Below, in pieces: positions 1 through 6,484 of a DNA stretch of 8,952 bases. The DNA is from an uncultured Bacteroidales bacterium (lineage in GTDB: Bacteria; Bacteroidota; Bacteroidia; Bacteroidales; Paludibacteraceae), in assembly GCA_946405045.1 (NCBI GenBank), contig CAMJFV010000067.1, positions 1 through 8,952 on the forward strand, written 5' to 3'. Both the position numbers and the translations under genes were made by a program. Under the pieces are notes generated by a model. That model was not told where the DNA came from, did not search any database, and saw only the letters and a list, made by a program, of their open reading frames with translations. Every line of letters starts with the position of its first letter. Position 1 is the stretch's first letter.

Positions 1-74
1 TGTTAGGAAAATATAAAAAAGCAGAGAAAGAATACAGTTTCTGTGTCTGTAAATTGTAACAAGTTCGTTAATTA

Positions 75-89
75 TATATCAGTGATATA
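75..89. repeat. Short AT-rich palindrome downstream of lon
   Basis: Two perfect 7-base arms, TATATCA and TGATATA, flank a single G. The site lies just beyond the lon terminator, so it could be an operator or promoter-associated dyad for a gene beyond the left edge of the window. In such AT-rich DNA a palindrome of this size could also arise by chance. The rest of bases 1-87 shows no gene or convincing TAnnTTTG element. Confidence 0.25.
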
Positions 90-121
90 AAAAAATAGAG
101 ACGGAATAAATCCCGTCTCTA
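88..121 (-). terminator. Intrinsic terminator of lon
   Basis: A perfect 9-base inverted repeat (TAGAGACGG at 96-104, CCGTCTCTA at 113-121) encloses a short loop. Read on the minus strand, the stem is followed at once by a T-rich run (TTTTTTT, then ATATC). It starts about 23 bases after the lon stop codon, where a factor-independent terminator is expected. The T-run lies only on the minus-strand exit side of the stem, so the signal is directional. Confidence 0.85.
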
Positions 122-144
122 CCCTTTTTTCATATCATTACATT

Positions 145-2553
145 TTATATCAATGCCAAATTGAATACATCCTGTACATTGTCGACGTAATGGAATGTCA
201 CTCCTTCAAGATATTCAGGTTTGATCTCCTCCACGTCTTTCTGATTATCCTTACACAAGATAATCTCTTTGATTCCAGAACGTTTTGCAGCCAATGTCTT
301 TTCACGGATTCCTCCTACAGCTGTCACCTTGCCTCTCAATGTGATTTCACCCGACATTGCCAGATTAGCTTTCACTTTTCTGCCTGTGAAGGCTGATGCA
401 AGAGCTGTTGCCATTGTGATGCCGGCTGACGGACCATCTTTAGGTGTCGAACCGTCTGGCACGTGGATATGAACGGCTGTATCGTCGAACACTGTAGGAT
501 CGATGCCAAGAGTGTCAGCTGAACATTTCACATACTGCATCGCAAGCATAGCCGACTCTTTCATCACATCTCTGATCTGACCAGTCACTGTCAATGTTGG
601 ATTCTTGCTCTTCGACAATGATGTCTCAATAAACAGAATCTCTCCACCGTAACTTGTCACAGACAAACCTGTTACGACGCCGATATTGTCGTTGCCTTCA
701 TACAGTTCATGAGGCACCTCTTTCTTTCCAAGATATTCCTGGATATCCTCCACGTCGACATTAGATTTGAATTCCTCTTTCATCACAATCTTCTTTGCAA
801 GTTTACGGTAGATCTTGCGAATCTGTTTCTCAAGTCCACGTACACCGCTTTCCATTGTGTAACCGGAAATTATCTTATTCAACGCTTCGTCTGTGAATGT
901 TACCTCCTCCAATGAGACTCCAAGCTCAGCCGCAATTTTTGGCACTATGTGACGCTTTGCGATCTGTAGTTTCTCCTCCTGTGAGTATCCGCCGATATTG
1001 ATAAACTCCATACGGTCTTTCAACGGCTGGCTGATGGTGCTTATGTCGTTGGCTGTGGCGATGAACATCACATTAGACAAGTCGTAATCCACGTCCAGAT
1101 AATTATCATGGAAATTCTTATTCTGTTCAGGATCAAGCACTTCAAGCAACGCAGAATCAGGACTTCCGTGGAAACCGTCTGAGTGGCTCACTTTATCTAT
1201 CTCATCAAGAATGAAGACGGGATTGCTCGAACCTGCCTCTTTCATCGCTTTCAATATACGTCCTGGCATCGCTCCAACGTATGTGCGGCGATGACCACGA
1301 ATCTCACTTTCATCATGGATTCCACCAAGAGCCACACGCACATAGTTTCTTCCAAGTGCATCCGCAATTGATTTACCCAATGATGTCTTTCCTACTCCTG
1401 GAGGTCCATATAGGCATAGGATGTTTGACTTCATATTTCCACGAAGCTTCATCACCGCAAGATGTTCAAGGATTCTGTCTTTGATGTCTTCCATGCCATA
1501 GTGGTCACGGTCGAGCACCTCCTGTGCTGTTTTCAAAGATAGAGATTCCTTTGTCTTGACATCCCAAGGCAAAGCAAGCATGTTTTCAAGATATGTTACC
1601 TGAGTAGAATAGTCAAGAGATTGTTGAGGGAGACGGTTCAATTTACCCAACTCCTTCATAAATACGTCTTTAATCTTCTTATTCCACTTTTTCTTATCTG
1701 ATTCAGCAAGTAGACGCGAGTAATCCTCATCATCACCGTTTTCATCAAGTTCTTCCTTGATTGTCTTCATCTGTTGCTGAAGGAAATAGTTACGCTGCTG
1801 ACGATCTATCTGACGGTTTGTCTTCTCTCTGATATTCTGTTTCAACGATGCGAGCTGCATCTCCTTGTTGAGTAGCGACAACAATATAAGTGCACGTTCT
1901 TTCAATGAACCACACTCCAGCATATTCTGTTTGTCTACTACAGAGAATGGGAAGTTTGCAACTATATAGTTTACGAAAGATATACTGCTCTCGATATTAC
2001 GCAGCGCGAACATAGCCTCCATTGGCACGGTGCCTGAAGAAGCTTTAAGTATCTGCTCTGATCTCTCTTTTACAGAATCAAGTATAGCGTCAAACTCGCG
2101 TTTTTCTTCGTCTTCTGGCAACATCTCTTCAAGAAGAACCACATCCGACTCCAAGAAATTAGACTGAACACGCAAATCTTTGATCATCACACGGCGCATA
2201 CCCTGGATGATAGCTGTGCTCTGTCCGTTTGGCATATCGAGTATTTTCACTACATTTCCAACAACACCAACGTCATATAGATCCTTCTTGGTCGGCTCAT
2301 CCTCTCGGGCATCCCTTTGAGTGACCACTACCAATGGCTCATTTAACGATTTAGTTCGTTTTGCTGCATATTTTGATTTTGCTCTTCCTAGTTGTACTGG
2401 CAAAACAACACCCGGCATCAACACAACATTACGCAATGCTAATGTCAAGAGTCCTTCCGTCTTATCTAATTTATATTCATCAGGAACTCCTCCGTCTGCA
2501 ATTACTGGAATAAATTCTCCGTTTTCTTCGTTCATATCATCGAAATTGTTCAT
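145..2553 (-). CDS. lon: ATP-dependent Lon protease (LonA type)
   Basis: This is a cytoplasmic AAA+ serine protease that unfolds and degrades misfolded and short-lived regulatory proteins. All Lon regions are present in order in 802 residues: the N-terminal substrate-binding domain (about 34-240, with an LRNVVLMPGVVLP-type opening), a charged coiled-coil stretch (about 225-310), the AAA+ module with Walker A GPPGVGKT (383-390) and Walker B FILDEID (447-453), the sensor region FIATAND (497-503), and the protease domain. The catalytic dyad is Ser709 in DGPSAG and Lys752 in GGIREKTLAAK; the 43-residue gap equals that of E. coli Lon (Ser679/Lys722). The usual GDPASALLEVLDPEQN block reads GSPDSALLEVLDPEQN here, a small deviation. 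The ATG is followed by a second Met at residue 7, so the start could be six codons later. It has its own terminator. A candidate -7 element and an inverted repeat lie upstream. Confidence 0.97.
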   Translation of the reverse strand: MNNFDDMNEENGEFIPVIADGGVPDEYKLDKTEGLLTLALRNVVLMPGVVLPVQLGRAKSKYAAKRTKSLNEPLVVVTQRDAREDEPTKKDLYDVGVVGNVVKILDMPNGQSTAIIQGMRRVMIKDLRVQSNFLESDVVLLEEMLPEDEEKREFDAILDSVKERSEQILKASSGTVPMEAMFALRNIESSISFVNYIVANFPFSVVDKQNMLECGSLKERALILLSLLNKEMQLASLKQNIREKTNRQIDRQQRNYFLQQQMKTIKEELDENGDDEDYSRLLAESDKKKWNKKIKDVFMKELGKLNRLPQQSLDYSTQVTYLENMLALPWDVKTKESLSLKTAQEVLDRDHYGMEDIKDRILEHLAVMKLRGNMKSNILCLYGPPGVGKTSLGKSIADALGRNYVRVALGGIHDESEIRGHRRTYVGAMPGRILKAMKEAGSSNPVFILDEIDKVSHSDGFHGSPDSALLEVLDPEQNKNFHDNYLDVDYDLSNVMFIATANDISTISQPLKDRMEFINIGGYSQEEKLQIAKRHIVPKIAAELGVSLEEVTFTDEALNKIISGYTMESGVRGLEKQIRKIYRKLAKKIVMKEEFKSNVDVEDIQEYLGKKEVPHELYEGNDNIGVVTGLSVTSYGGEILFIETSLSKSKNPTLTVTGQIRDVMKESAMLAMQYVKCSADTLGIDPTVFDDTAVHIHVPDGSTPKDGPSAGITMATALASAFTGRKVKANLAMSGEITLRGKVTAVGGIREKTLAAKRSGIKEIILCKDNQKDVEEIKPEYLEGVTFHYVDNVQDVFNLALI

Positions 2554-2598
2554 ATTCTACTTAATATAATATATTTATCCTATGAAAATCAAAATGTG

Positions 2599-2627
2599 TG
2601 CCAAAATGGATATACGACAAATTGGCA
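2599..2627. promoter_or_regulatory. Inverted repeat upstream of lon
   Basis: TGCCAA (2599-2604) and TTGGCA (2622-2627) are perfect inverted arms with a 17-base spacer. Adding four inner bases to each arm gives 8 of 10 matching. The centre is about 60 bases before the lon start codon. It could be an operator for lon, a hairpin in the lon leader RNA, or a weak terminator for the upstream lipoprotein gene, since the minus strand after it reads CACATTTTGATTTTC. It is not the CIRCE heat-shock element. The sequence alone cannot decide among these. Confidence 0.35.
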
Positions 2628-2650
2628 TACTCTTTGTTATATAAATATGA

Positions 2651-2658
2651 CAAATTTA
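2651..2658 (-). promoter_or_regulatory. Candidate -7 promoter element for lon
   Basis: On the minus strand this reads TAAATTTG, an exact fit to the Bacteroidota -7 consensus TAnnTTTG. No TTTG is seen at the expected -33 distance, which would fall inside the end of the lipoprotein gene. If used, transcription would start near 2644 and give a leader of about 90 bases containing the inverted repeat at 2599-2627. Confidence 0.3.
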
Positions 2659-2667
2659 CATGATCAT

Positions 2668-3486
2668 TTAGTAATACTCTATTTCTCGTAATTCTCCGTT
2701 TAAGAAATTTCCATTTTTATCAACGAGCCGTCTTTCTATCCAATTGCCATGTCCATCACAACGAAATAGCTCTTTTTTAACGATACTGTCGTTGATGTCT
2801 AAGAATCTTTTTTCAGAAATAAAACCTAAAGAATCATAAGAATATGTCACTTTTGTTAAAGTATCGTTGTGGTTGATTTCTAATACGTTACCCAAAGTAT
2901 CATATTTTTCAGAAATTTTGGTTTCTGTTTCTGTATCTAAAATAAGACAACTTATTTCATTCTTACGTTTTTTGTCGTCGTATGAATATTTATAGCTTAT
3001 CTTGGTGGAATCTTTATAGTAGAGAATCTCCTTTGTAACAAGATTTCCTTGATCATCATAGGTGTAGGATGTCTCAGAATCAATTGTTATTGCTCCATCG
3101 TCTTCTTCATAACTCACTGTATGCACAATTCTATCCTTATTGTCATAGGTGTTTTCATAAGTTATTTTGAAATCTAATAAGTGGGCAATTTTTTTTTCTT
3201 TAGGATAACCATGCCAGTCATACTCATATTCGTCATAGTCACCGCATATATAGAAAGATTTTATGATGTAGCCGTCTCTGTTATATTCCTCAATTTCATA
3301 GATTTTATCCTCGTCATTCGTCAAATCGTCCTCAATATTTGTCTGGTATGATTTCACGAATTTAACCATACCCTTAAGTCCTTCCTCTGATGTATCAGAT
3401 TCCCTTTGTGGATTCAGATAGCAGGAAGAAGGTATGATAGACAAAACTATCAAGAGTGATAAAATATGTAATGTGGAATTACTCAT
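2668..3486 (-). CDS. Putative lipoprotein with RHS/YD-like repeats
   Basis: I do not recognise a named family. The first 21 residues form a hydrophobic lipoprotein signal ending at a lipobox-like IPSSC, with Cys22 as the likely lipidated residue, so the protein probably sits in the envelope. The following region is acidic. Degenerate tyrosine-rich units of about 20-27 residues then resemble YD repeats of RHS proteins: YNRDGY (68), YDWHGYP (89), YDNKDRI (114), YTYDDQGN (141), YSYDDKKR (167), YDTLGN (195), YSYDSLGF (215) and CDGHGNW (243). In RHS proteins such units build a beta-strand shell, but here there are only about eight and no toxin or autoprotease domain, so I would not call it a toxin. 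Small YD-repeat lipoproteins of unknown role occur in Bacteroidota. A near-consensus TATATTTTG lies upstream (3553-3561). The gene is separated from gldB by a terminator, and no clear terminator parts it from lon. Confidence 0.8.
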   Translation of the reverse strand: MSNSTLHILSLLIVLSIIPSSCYLNPQRESDTSEEGLKGMVKFVKSYQTNIEDDLTNDEDKIYEIEEYNRDGYIIKSFYICGDYDEYEYDWHGYPKEKKIAHLLDFKITYENTYDNKDRIVHTVSYEEDDGAITIDSETSYTYDDQGNLVTKEILYYKDSTKISYKYSYDDKKRKNEISCLILDTETETKISEKYDTLGNVLEINHNDTLTKVTYSYDSLGFISEKRFLDINDSIVKKELFRCDGHGNWIERRLVDKNGNFLNGELREIEYY

Positions 3487-3587
3487 AGATATTGTTTACC
3501 GGCTTACATTGTGGTTGCGATTCCCAACATTTGAACCCCTCTTTCGTTTATTCAAAATATATTTATGATTAAGAATGGTCCAAAATA

Positions 3588-3636
3588 AAAAAGGAACTAT
3601 AACACAATTTCTAAAACATGGATATAGTTCCTTTTT
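3588..3636 (-). terminator. Terminator of the ABC-F/gldB operon
   Basis: A perfect 14-base inverted repeat (arms 3588-3601 and 3623-3636) has the core GGAACTATA / TATAGTTCC and a 21-base loop. Because the outer five pairs are A:T, RNA from either strand ends the stem in a U-run, so it could work in both directions. All recognised genes here are on the minus strand, where it begins about 23 bases after the gldB stop. The rest of the 172-base gap between gldB and the 272-residue lipoprotein gene holds only a near-consensus -7 element. Confidence 0.8.
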
Positions 3637-3658
3637 ATATCATTTGAATATAATCAAG

Positions 3659-4714
3659 TTATTTTGGATTGTATCCCGACATTTCCAAAATTTCTGACGC
3701 ATCGTTGTTCTGCATCAAATCCTGAAGAGTCACATTTGTATTTGCATTCAAATATGCTTCGATAATCTTGTATCCGACAAATAATCCGCTTCTTCCCGGA
3801 GAATCCTGAGGAAAGAATGATGTAGACGGTGCAGGATCACAATATTTGCCTACTGTCAGACGATCTGTTGAGAAAAGATGCTTATATTCAGCCATATAAT
3901 GCCACATTTGAGCCTCATTCTGGCAGCACCATTCGTATTGGTCTGGTGTGTAGCCAAGGATTGTGTGCATATCTTGGTTTGGCAATGCGACAGATGTCAG
4001 ATACACAATTTTGCCGAGATAGATGATTTTCTGCAACAGTGTCGGCGCTGATTCCTTGAACTCATATTCTGTTGACAGCCAACAGAATACGCCATCAGAA
4101 ACCAGTTTCTCACGTCTGTAATTGCAGATCATGTAGTCGTACAATCCGTCGACATACTTATAATTTGCGTAATTTGCTCCAAGATAGTATTCAAGAGAGA
4201 ATCCCAAACGACTCTTTGTGCAAAGCACATTAGAATAGAATCCCGACACAATTGCGACATATTGCTTCGGCACATTCATGTCTGGAAGATTTGTCTTCAG
4301 AATCGAGAATGCATTGTCAAGCTCATGTTTTTCTGCCGACATGTCTGGGAATACAGAATCTGCATCTTGGAAAAACTCGCAATATGGTTTGCCAGTAGCG
4401 AATTTCTGGATGATGTTTCTCGTCTCCATCTGATCCACATTTCCGATATTCAAAACGGCTTCTGTGTAGATGTCAAGAAAATTCATGTCAGACGAGTCTT
4501 CTGCAGCATAGGCATCCTTTAGTTTTGCGAACTCAGAAGCAGAGCTGGCATAGTTCAATCCCGTCAACTCTCTATCTAGGCGACGGAACTCCACGTCTAC
4601 TCTATTCTCATCTGGGATAGCCACTTTAGAAAATCTATCCTCAGATCTCGATCCACAGCCAACTAAAGCGGCTGCTGCGAAAATCGATGATATCAGTCTA
4701 ACGGCAAACTTCAT
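3659..4714 (-). CDS. gldB: GldB-family (gliding motility-associated) lipoprotein
   Basis: The protein has a lipoprotein signal peptide with lipobox ALVGC (Cys20), so it is expected to be membrane-anchored in the envelope. Its 351 residues fit the GldB family: an early DVEFRRLDREL block (40-50), LGYTPDQYEWC (253-263), NEAQMW (266-271), SPGRSGLFVGY (305-315) and a C-terminal SGYNP. In Flavobacterium johnsoniae GldB is needed for gliding, but its biochemical role is unknown. Homologues are common in Bacteroidales that do not glide, so motility cannot be inferred from this gene. No gldC follows, unlike the flavobacterial arrangement. The ATG lies nine bases after the stop of the ABC-F gene, which suggests cotranscription. 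The spacer reads TTTGTAAAG on the minus strand. The family assignment comes from motif recognition; the symbol reflects family membership, not proven function. Confidence 0.85.
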   Translation of the reverse strand: MKFAVRLISSIFAAAALVGCGSRSEDRFSKVAIPDENRVDVEFRRLDRELTGLNYASSASEFAKLKDAYAAEDSSDMNFLDIYTEAVLNIGNVDQMETRNIIQKFATGKPYCEFFQDADSVFPDMSAEKHELDNAFSILKTNLPDMNVPKQYVAIVSGFYSNVLCTKSRLGFSLEYYLGANYANYKYVDGLYDYMICNYRREKLVSDGVFCWLSTEYEFKESAPTLLQKIIYLGKIVYLTSVALPNQDMHTILGYTPDQYEWCCQNEAQMWHYMAEYKHLFSTDRLTVGKYCDPAPSTSFFPQDSPGRSGLFVGYKIIEAYLNANTNVTLQDLMQNNDASEILEMSGYNPK

Positions 4715-4723
4715 CTTTACAAA

Positions 4724-6343
4724 TTATTTTGCGTACAATTTAGCTTTCAACTCCTTGATTGAATCATCAGTGATATAGTCATCGTAATCCATACGCTTGT
4801 CGATGATTCCGTTTGGTGTAAGCTCGATCACACGATTACATACAGTCTGGATAAACTCGTGGTCGTGGCTCGACATAAGAATCACGCCCTTGAATGTCTT
4901 CAATGTATTGTTGAATGCCTGGATCGACTCCAAATCCAAGTGGTTAGTTGGAGAGTCCAAACAAAGAAGGTTGGCGTCCTTAAGCATCATGCGTGAGATC
5001 ATACATCTCATCTTCTCACCTCCGGAAAGCACGTTACACTTCTTGTAGATCTCTTCTCCAGAGAACAACATTCTGCCTAGGAAACCACGGACATAACTCT
5101 CTGTTGTGTCTTCTGAATACTGAGACAACCAGTCAACCAAACTCAAATCTGATGTGAAGAATTTAGTGTTATCCATTGGAAGATAAGCGCTTGTGATTGT
5201 ATCCTCGCCCCAGCTGTACTGACCTGCGTCGGCCTTGACATTTCCGTTGATGATCTCAAACAAAGCTGTCATTGCACGTGGATCGTGACTTACGAATACG
5301 ATCTTGTCGTCCTTCTCAACCTGGAATGTAACGTCCTTGAATAGAACATCACCTTCAATGCTTGCAGCCAATCCCTTAACTTCAAGCACCTTGTTACCTG
5401 GCTCACGTTTTGGAGTGAAGATGATTCCTGGATATTTACGTGTAGACGGTTGGATCTCCTCAATATTAAGTTTCTCCAACATCTTCTTTCTTGATGTAGT
5501 CTGTTTACTCTTAGCCACGTTAGCAGAGAAACGCTGGATGAATTCCTGAAGTTCTTTCTTCTTCTCCTCAGCCTTCTTGTTCTGTTGTGCACGCTGACGT
5601 AGAGCCAACTGGCTTGACTCGTACCAGAAGCTATAGTTACCAGCGAACATTGAGATCTTACCGTAGTCGATATCTACTGTGTGTGTACATACACTATCCA
5701 AGAAGTGACGGTCGTGGGAAACGACAAGCACAGTGTTTTCGAAATTAGACAAGTATTCCTCAAGCCACATCACTGTCTCAAGGTCAAGGTCGTTGGTAGG
5801 CTCATCAAGAAGCAGATTGTCTGGTTTTCCAAACAAAGCCTGTGCCAATAGCACACGCACCTTCTCTTTACCACTCAACTCCTTCATCAACTTGTAGTGC
5901 AAATCCTCTTTGATGCCCAGACCAGAAAGCAAAGCGGCAGCGTCGCTCTCAGCATTCCATCCGTCCATCTCTGCGAACTTCTCTTCAAGCTCACAAGCAC
6001 GGATACCATCCTCGTCTGTCATCTCTGGTTTTGCATAGATAGCGTCTTTCTCCTGCATAACATTCCACAATGGCTCGTGACCACGGAGTACAGTCTCGAT
6101 TACTGTGCAGTCATCAAATGCGTAGTGGTCCTGACGAAGTACAGACAAACGTTCACCAGGAGCGATAGCCACACTACCCTTTGTCGGTGTCAAATCACCG
6201 CTGATTACTTTTAGAAATGTTGATTTTCCTGCACCGTTTGCTCCGATGATTCCGTAGCAGTTACCTGGTGTGAACTTTAGATTTACATCTTGGAAAAGGA
6301 TACGCTTTCCAAATTGAACTACAATATCAGACGCTGTTATCAT
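4724..6343 (-). CDS. YbiT-like ABC-F family ATPase
   Basis: This is a soluble protein with two ATP-binding cassettes and no membrane segments. ABC-F proteins act on the ribosome at the tRNA exit site, in translation control or antibiotic protection. The length (539) and near-gapless resemblance to E. coli YbiT, including the start, point to that subgroup. Cassette 1 has Walker A GANGAGKS (34-41), a changed signature LSGKEK (156-161), Walker B LLLDEP (177-182) and His210. A charged linker (about 237-305, with RFSANVAKSKQTTSRKK) matches the P-site tRNA interaction region. Cassette 2 lacks a Walker A: SHDPRAMTA (352-360) replaces GTNGVGKST of YbiT, with Met358 in place of the lysine. Its signature LSGGEK (439-444) is intact, Walker B reads CLDSP with Ser464 in place of the catalytic Glu, and His493 is kept. 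So one composite ATP site is canonical and the other is degenerate. It is first in a probable operon with gldB. An antibiotic-resistance role is not indicated. Confidence 0.93.
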   Translation of the reverse strand: MITASDIVVQFGKRILFQDVNLKFTPGNCYGIIGANGAGKSTFLKVISGDLTPTKGSVAIAPGERLSVLRQDHYAFDDCTVIETVLRGHEPLWNVMQEKDAIYAKPEMTDEDGIRACELEEKFAEMDGWNAESDAAALLSGLGIKEDLHYKLMKELSGKEKVRVLLAQALFGKPDNLLLDEPTNDLDLETVMWLEEYLSNFENTVLVVSHDRHFLDSVCTHTVDIDYGKISMFAGNYSFWYESSQLALRQRAQQNKKAEEKKKELQEFIQRFSANVAKSKQTTSRKKMLEKLNIEEIQPSTRKYPGIIFTPKREPGNKVLEVKGLAASIEGDVLFKDVTFQVEKDDKIVFVSHDPRAMTALFEIINGNVKADAGQYSWGEDTITSAYLPMDNTKFFTSDLSLVDWLSQYSEDTTESYVRGFLGRMLFSGEEIYKKCNVLSGGEKMRCMISRMMLKDANLLCLDSPTNHLDLESIQAFNNTLKTFKGVILMSSHDHEFIQTVCNRVIELTPNGIIDKRMDYDDYITDDSIKELKAKLYAK

Positions 6344-6386
6344 TATATAATTTTATTAATTTTCGTATTGATTTCTAAAATTTTTG

Positions 6387-6394
6387 CAAAGATA
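6387..6394 (-). promoter_or_regulatory. -7 promoter element for the ABC-F/gldB operon
   Basis: The minus strand reads TATCTTTG, followed by C and an A-rich leader, an exact match to the Bacteroidota TAnnTTTG element. The expected TTTG about 19-21 bases upstream is absent. Transcription would begin near 6380, giving a leader of roughly 37 AU-rich bases and no Shine-Dalgarno sequence, which is normal for the phylum. Confidence 0.65.
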
Positions 6395-6414
6395 CAAAAT
6401 TTTATTGATTTTCA

Positions 6415-6461
6415 CCATAAAAACAAACAGGGTCAACCGAAATTAAACGGATGACCCTGTT
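6415..6461 (-). terminator. Intrinsic terminator of the 651-residue repeat-protein gene
   Basis: A perfect 10-base stem (AACAGGGTCA at 6426-6435, TGACCCTGTT at 6452-6461) is extended inward, past one A:A mismatch, by CCG/CGG around an 8-base loop. On the minus strand it is followed by TTGTTTTTATGG, a U-rich exit. It lies about 24 bases after the stop codon of the repeat-protein gene and before the ABC-F promoter, so it insulates the two units. Confidence 0.88.
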
Positions 6462-6484
6462 GTAATGTCAAGCTGGATAAGTCA

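Noticed and set aside
2668..3486. An RHS toxin or contact-dependent inhibition gene
   Set aside because: There is no RHS core protease motif, no C-terminal toxin domain and no adjacent immunity gene, and the protein is far too short.
3504..3530. An 8-codon upstream open frame before the 272-residue lipoprotein gene
   Set aside because: It is very short, with no codon pattern, ribosome-binding signal or overlapping hairpin to suggest a leader peptide.
4724..5300. Reading the ABC-F cassette 2 as a pseudogene or frameshift
   Set aside because: The frame is intact, signature 2 and the H-loop are canonical, the C-terminal region aligns with YbiT without gaps, and the changes all affect one ATP site, which points to selection rather than decay.
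5290..5592. A 100-residue minus-strand frame inside the ABC-F gene
   Set aside because: It is an Arg/Ser-rich out-of-frame reading of well-conserved ABC-F coding sequence.
5897..6214. A 105-residue plus-strand open frame opposite the ABC-F gene
   Set aside because: It is antisense to conserved cassette 1 coding sequence and has no domain or promoter support.
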